From positions 244,011 through 308,010 of the forward strand of contig PKTB01000017.1 in the NCBI GenBank assembly GCA_002869385.1: 64,000 nucleotides of DNA. Reading direction: 5' to 3'. Below the pieces are notes generated by a model. It was not told the DNA's origin, searched no databases, and saw only the letters and a program-made list of their open reading frames with translations. Source of the stretch: Marinilabiliales bacterium. Lineage in GTDB: Bacteria; Bacteroidota; Bacteroidia; Bacteroidales; ML635J-15. Shown piece by piece: positions 60,378 through 64,000 of this stretch. A program made the position numbers and the translations under genes. Every line of letters starts with the position of its first letter. Within the stretch, counting starts at the first letter, position 1.

Positions 60378-63047
60378 ATGTCACAAAATCTTAATTTATC
60401 CGAACTGGAAAAGAAAATTGCTAAACTTGAAAAAGAAAACAGTAATCTTAATTACGAGCTTAAAAGGATAAAAGACACATATAACAACACTACAGTCGGG
60501 TTGTACAGAACAAATCCTCAGGGAGAGATTTTAATGGCAAATAAGCCCCTTATAAAATTAATGGGTTTTAAAACTTTCAGCGAATTACAAAACTATAACC
60601 TTAATAATCATGACCTAATTAGCGAAGCTGAACGAAAGGAATTTCAAAAGACGATAGAAAAAGAAGGAATAGTTATAGGTAGAGAAGCTGTTTGGTTAAC
60701 GAAAAATGGTGAAGAAATATACATTCGTGAAAGTTCTAAAGCAATTAAAGATGAAAATGGGAAAACAATCTTCTATGAAGGAACTGTAGAAGATATAACC
60801 AGAGAAAAACAAAAAGAAAAAGAGCTTAAAGAAATTGAGCTTAAATATAAAAGATTAGTTCAGATCTTACCAAATGGAGTTGTAATTCATAAAAATGAAG
60901 ATATACTGTATGCCAATGAATATGCAAGAAATACAATTAGAGCATCTTCAAAAGGTTCTTTAGCAGGTAAAAAAATCTTTAATTACATACATCCCGATTA
61001 TCATAAGATAACACAAACAAGAATCGAAAAATGTTTGACAGAATTCACAAAAACAAATCTTGCAGAACAAATATTATTAACCGAACATGGTACACCGATT
61101 CATGTTGAAATTATTACCTTGCCTTACATACAAGATAATGAGATCTACCTTTTATCAGTTTTCTCAGACATTTCAGATAGAAAACATGCTGAAAAAGAAC
61201 TTAAACTTTCCGAGGTGACTTACAGAGGTATGCTAAACTCTATTTCTGAGGCAATATTTATTCAGGATTATAATGGAAAATTTATTGATGTAAATAAAGC
61301 CGCTGAAAGACTTTTTGGTTATAGAAACGAATTATTTCACGAAAAAGACCCAAGAGACTTAGAATCTGAAGGTAAAAATGACTATGATGAGATATATGAA
61401 AAAATACAATCTGCATATAATGGAAAAAGGGAGACATTAGAATTTTGGGGGATGACTAAAGATGGTGAAGAATTTCCTGCAGAAGTATCTCTTGGAGCCG
61501 GAACTTATTTTGACAAAAGAGTTGTTATAGCTGTTCTAAGAGATATAACAGAAAGAAAAAAATCGGAAGCAGCACTTAAAACAAGTGAATTAAAATATCG
61601 ACAGTTAATTAATTTTGCAGTTGGTGGTATTTTGATATGTACCCATGATGGTTATATTATTGAGGCAAATACCTATATGTATAAAATCCTAGGTCGAAAA
61701 AGAAAGGATATCATTGGCAAACATATTACAGACGGAATATTTACTAAGGAAAGTCTTGAAAAAACTCCTCTTAATTTTGAAGCATTAAAGAAAGGGCGAA
61801 CTATAATAAGTGTTAGAACAATAATCCGACCAGACGGTTCAACTCTCCCAGTTGAAATGCATACTAAAATGATGCCTGATGGTACTTACCAATCAATCTA
61901 CCATGATATCTCTGAAAGACAAAAAACAGAACGAGAAATATTAGAAGCTAAATCAAAAGCTGAATCCCTTAATTTGCACAAAGATGCTCTATTATCGGCA
62001 TTACCTGATATATTATTTACATTTGATTCAAAAGGCAATATAATTGATTTCTACTCTAATACTCAAGAACAACTATTAGTACCACCAGAAAAATTCTTAA
62101 ATAAAGATATTTCATTAATTCTGCCATCAGAAATAGCATCACTGACTAAAGAGCAGATTTCCAAAGTACTTACAACAAAAAAACTGAGCAATTTCCAATA
62201 TAAACTATCAATAAATAACACTACCGATTATTTTGATGCTAAAATGGTATATTTTAAAGAAAATACAGTTTTAACTGTTATCAGAAATATATCAGAAAGA
62301 ATGAACTTAATTAGTGATCTTCAAAATGCAAGAAAAAAAGCAGAAGAAAGTGATAAATTAAAGTCAGCATTCTTAAGTAACTTATCACATGAGATTCGTA
62401 CACCAATGAATGGTATTCTTGGATTTACTGAACTGCTTAAAGATGATATTAGCAAAGAAGAAAAACTCGAGTATTTAGATATAATTGAAAATAGTTGTAA
62501 TCAATTATTGTTAATTCTCGATGACATTATCGAAATTTCAAAAATTGAAGCAGGTATTATTAAAAAGAAAATTGAATCAATTAGAATTAATGCGTTTGTT
62601 AAAGACCTACATACTCAAATGAAAGGTTTATTCTCAAAAAGCAAAAATGTTAATTTTATTTTAGATAGAAACCTACCTGTAAAAAACATAGAAGGAATTA
62701 CAGATTCCGTTAAACTTAAACAAATACTCTCAAATTTTATCTCAAATGCTTATAAATTTACAGAAAATGGAGAAGTTGTCTTAGGCTATTAACTGATTTC
62801 AGATTCTTATATTAAGTTTTACGTTAAAGATACAGGCATTGGAATTAGTAACGAAAATCTAGATAAGATTTTTAACAGATTTGTTCAAATTGATAATAGT
62901 CTTGTGAATATCTCACGGGGATCTGGTTTGGGACTTTCAATTTGTCAAGCATATGCAGAAATACTTGGTGGAACAATAAATGTTGAGTCTGAATTAGGTA
63001 ATGGAAGCACATTTAGCTTAGAAATCCCATTACTTTCTTTTAGCTAG
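60378..63047 (+). pseudogene. Multi-PAS sensor histidine kinase, in-frame TAA in the ATPase domain
   Basis: Sensor kinase of 889 codons with no membrane segment, so cytoplasmic sensing is likely. A short N-terminal coiled coil (residues 5-30) precedes about five PAS domains (starting near 30, 155, 275, 400 and 530; e.g. VGLYRTNPQGEILMANKPL, AIFIQDYNGKFIDVNKAAERL). The HisKA helix carries the phospho-accepting His671 in LSHEIRTPMNGILGF. The HATPase N box is KQILSNFISNAYKFTENG. A TAA at 62790-62792 (codon 805) follows VVLGY; after it come LISDSYIKFYVKDTGIGI and GSGLGLSICQAYAEILGG, the D/G1 and G2 boxes, to TAG at 63045. A truncated product would lack the ATP lid. No response regulator is adjacent. 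Confidence 0.88.
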
Positions 63048-63130
63048 TAAAAGCATACTTATTGGTTTAAAAAACTTGACTTTAGAGGTACAATTCCTTA
63101 ACTTGTAGAATATATCAAATTATTTCTATT

Positions 63131-63523
63131 ATGAAAAATGTTAAGAATATTGCAGCTTTAATAATTTTGATTATTGTTACAACAATGATTAATTATTCCT
63201 GCCAACCAGAAGAGGCTCCTAATGCTGTCGTAATTGTAATTGATGAGAACAACGAACCTGTAAAAGACGCACAAGTTTTTGTTAGAGCTTTTAATTATCA
63301 GGATGAAGCTACTGTTATTTATCTGGAGGATGGTTCAGTCCCAATTCAAGATGTAAGATATACAGACAAAGACGGTAAAGTATTTTATGACTTTAAATAT
63401 GAAGCCATTTATAAGGTTGAAGTCTATGTTGAAGGAAATTATCACGAACCAAACCGTACAGGTAGTGGAACCCTGTTTCTTGAGAATGATAAAACTGAAG
63501 AAATAACAATTAAGGTGCATTAA
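63131..63523 (+). CDS. Putative lipoprotein with carboxypeptidase-regulatory-like fold
   Basis: Protein of 130 residues. Lipobox MINYSC (Cys24), then an Ig-like domain (VVIVIDENNEPVKDAQVFVRA ... YTDKDGKVFYDFKYEAIYKVEVYV, here quoted in parts) similar to CarboxypepD_reg-like or prealbumin-like modules with the NEPVKDAQVFV strand pattern. Function unknown. It lies just upstream of the tandem repeat array, whose first hairpin could serve as its terminator. Confidence 0.7.
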   Translation: MKNVKNIAALIILIIVTTMINYSCQPEEAPNAVVIVIDENNEPVKDAQVFVRAFNYQDEATVIYLEDGSVPIQDVRYTDKDGKVFYDFKYEAIYKVEVYVEGNYHEPNRTGSGTLFLENDKTEEITIKVH

Positions 63524-63530
63524 TATTGAA

Positions 63531-63880
63531 CATTCTACATATTTTATTGAATAATCCAGGTGGGACTCGGAGGGACCAAGACAGAAAGGTTTTGAAACAA
63601 AACCTTTTATTACAAATAGAGGGTTCAATGAAGTAATTTGATTATTCCGTAAAATTCTACAAATTTTACAGAATGATCCAGCGGTAACTCGGAGGGACCA
63701 AGACAGAAAGGTTTTGAAACAAAACCTTTTATTACAATTAGAGGGTTCAATGAAGTAATTTGATTATCCCGTAAAATTCTACAAATTTTACGGAATGATC
63801 CAGGTGGGACTCGGGGGAACCAAGACAGAAAGGTTTTGAAACAAAACCTTTTATTACAATTAGAGGGTTCAATGAAGTAA
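63531..63880. repeat. Tandem 122-bp repeat, about 2.9 copies with hairpins
   Basis: Units begin at 63554, 63676 and 63798 with exact 122-base spacing; the third is cut at about 83 bases and a partial tail precedes the first (63531-63553). Each unit has GACTCGGAGGGACCAAGACAG-like sequence (quoted loosely), then a 9-bp hairpin AAGGTTTTG-AAA-CAAAACCTT, then AGAGGGTTCAATGAAGTAA. At each junction a second hairpin GTAAAATT/AATTTTAC occurs. Unit differences are a few point changes with no indel. The region has no convincing coding frame. Confidence 0.9.
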
Positions 63881-63900
63881 ACTTCTTGAACCCTCTAATT
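63858..63900. terminator. Long hairpin closing the repeat array
   Basis: A 15-bp perfect stem AATTAGAGGGTTCAA (63858-63872) and TTGAACCCTCTAATT (63886-63900) continues inward as GAAGT/ACTTC after one bulged base, with a 2-base loop. The right arm is an inverted partial copy of the repeat unit. It could end transcription, though no strong T run follows. Confidence 0.55.
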
Positions 63901-64000
63901 GGGTAGTGTTTAAAAAAGTGTGTATTTGAGCTTTTAAAATCGATAATAATTTTCTTTCAAAGGAAGCCTAATTTAAGAATTAGGACTTTCCTTATCAAGA
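63901..64000. other. Non-coding tail of the window
   Basis: About 100 bases of AT-rich sequence after the repeat array with no gene. A small inverted repeat CCTAATT/AATTAGG lies around 63968-63985. Confidence 0.3.

Noticed and set aside
63554..63680. tRNA-like sequence (GGTGGGACTCGG)
   Set aside because: It resembles the 3' part of a tRNA complement only superficially; no cloverleaf could be drawn.
63531..63880. CRISPR array
   Set aside because: Units are 122 bp tandem copies without unique spacers, and there are no cas genes.
1..64000. Global genetic code change (TAA, TAG or TGA reassigned to an amino acid)
   Set aside because: Intact genes end with TAA (4342, 5134, 5701), TAG (63045, 10132) and TGA (3230), and internal stops are only about one per thousand codons. 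A reassigned codon would be far more frequent.

Overview
The window is an AT-rich chromosome segment of a Bacteroidota bacterium, most likely an anaerobic or microaerophilic member of the Bacteroidales/Marinilabiliales side. Indicators are type IX secretion (T9SS) sorting tails of both the Por type and the gliding-type FFTPNGDGYND tail, a PorP/SprF homologue, a TonB-dependent receptor with a carboxypeptidase-like N-terminal domain, fibrobacter-major-paralogue and DUF3127/DUF4268/DUF6122 families, and TAnnTTTG promoter elements. I see no prophage, insertion sequence, CRISPR array, tRNA or rRNA.

Layout. 1-2.6 kb: Omp28-like secreted protein and a nitroreductase. 3.0-5.7 kb: a four-gene 2-oxoacid:ferredoxin oxidoreductase operon closed by a strong terminator. 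5.8-7.2 kb: DUF6122 membrane protein and a radical SAM protein. 7.2-12.1 kb: a three-gene minus-strand operon with two DUF3857/transglutaminase-like proteins and a barrel protein. 12.2-14.9 kb: a TonB receptor under a TPP riboswitch. 15.1-17.3 kb: a T9SS cargo protein. 17.4-24.3 kb: cupin, DUF3127, pyruvate phosphate dikinase, a Crp-family regulator, a universal stress protein and dihydrolipoamide dehydrogenase. 24.3-32.3 kb: a large T9SS adhesin with PorP/SprF, a PLP-homeostasis protein, membrane proteins and an NDP-forming acyl-CoA synthetase. 32.5-40.9 kb: a plus-strand run with VCBS-like protein, MORN-like protein, mnmA, lipoprotein, subtilisin and xseA. 40.9-46.6 kb: mostly uncharacterised lipoproteins, an M48 protease and a barrel. 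46.7-60.2 kb: dipeptidyl peptidase, pbpC, CotH-kinase protein, mnmH, nucleoid-associated protein and a NagZ/beta-lactamase fusion. 60.4-64 kb: a multi-PAS histidine kinase, a lipoprotein and a 122-bp tandem repeat array.

Metabolism. The oxidoreductase, the NDP-forming acyl-CoA synthetase, pyruvate phosphate dikinase and dihydrolipoamide dehydrogenase fit amino-acid/peptide fermentation: 2-oxoacids are oxidised to acyl-CoA with ferredoxin reduction, then acyl-CoA is cleaved with ATP gain. The secreted proteases would supply the peptides. This is inference from gene content.

Most unusual feature. Thirteen genes carry seventeen in-frame stop codons (11 TAA, 5 TAG, 1 TGA) inside reading frames that otherwise continue, with recognisable family sequence on both sides. 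They include pyruvate phosphate dikinase, the acyl-CoA synthetase (two stops), the histidine kinase, a CotH protein and a nucleoid-associated protein. I found no frameshift. TAA, TAG and TGA also end intact genes here, so a simple global codon reassignment does not explain it. The candidates are stop-codon suppression, a burst of point nonsense mutations, or substitution-type sequence errors. I give each affected gene as one feature spanning the stops and type it pseudogene in the formal sense only.
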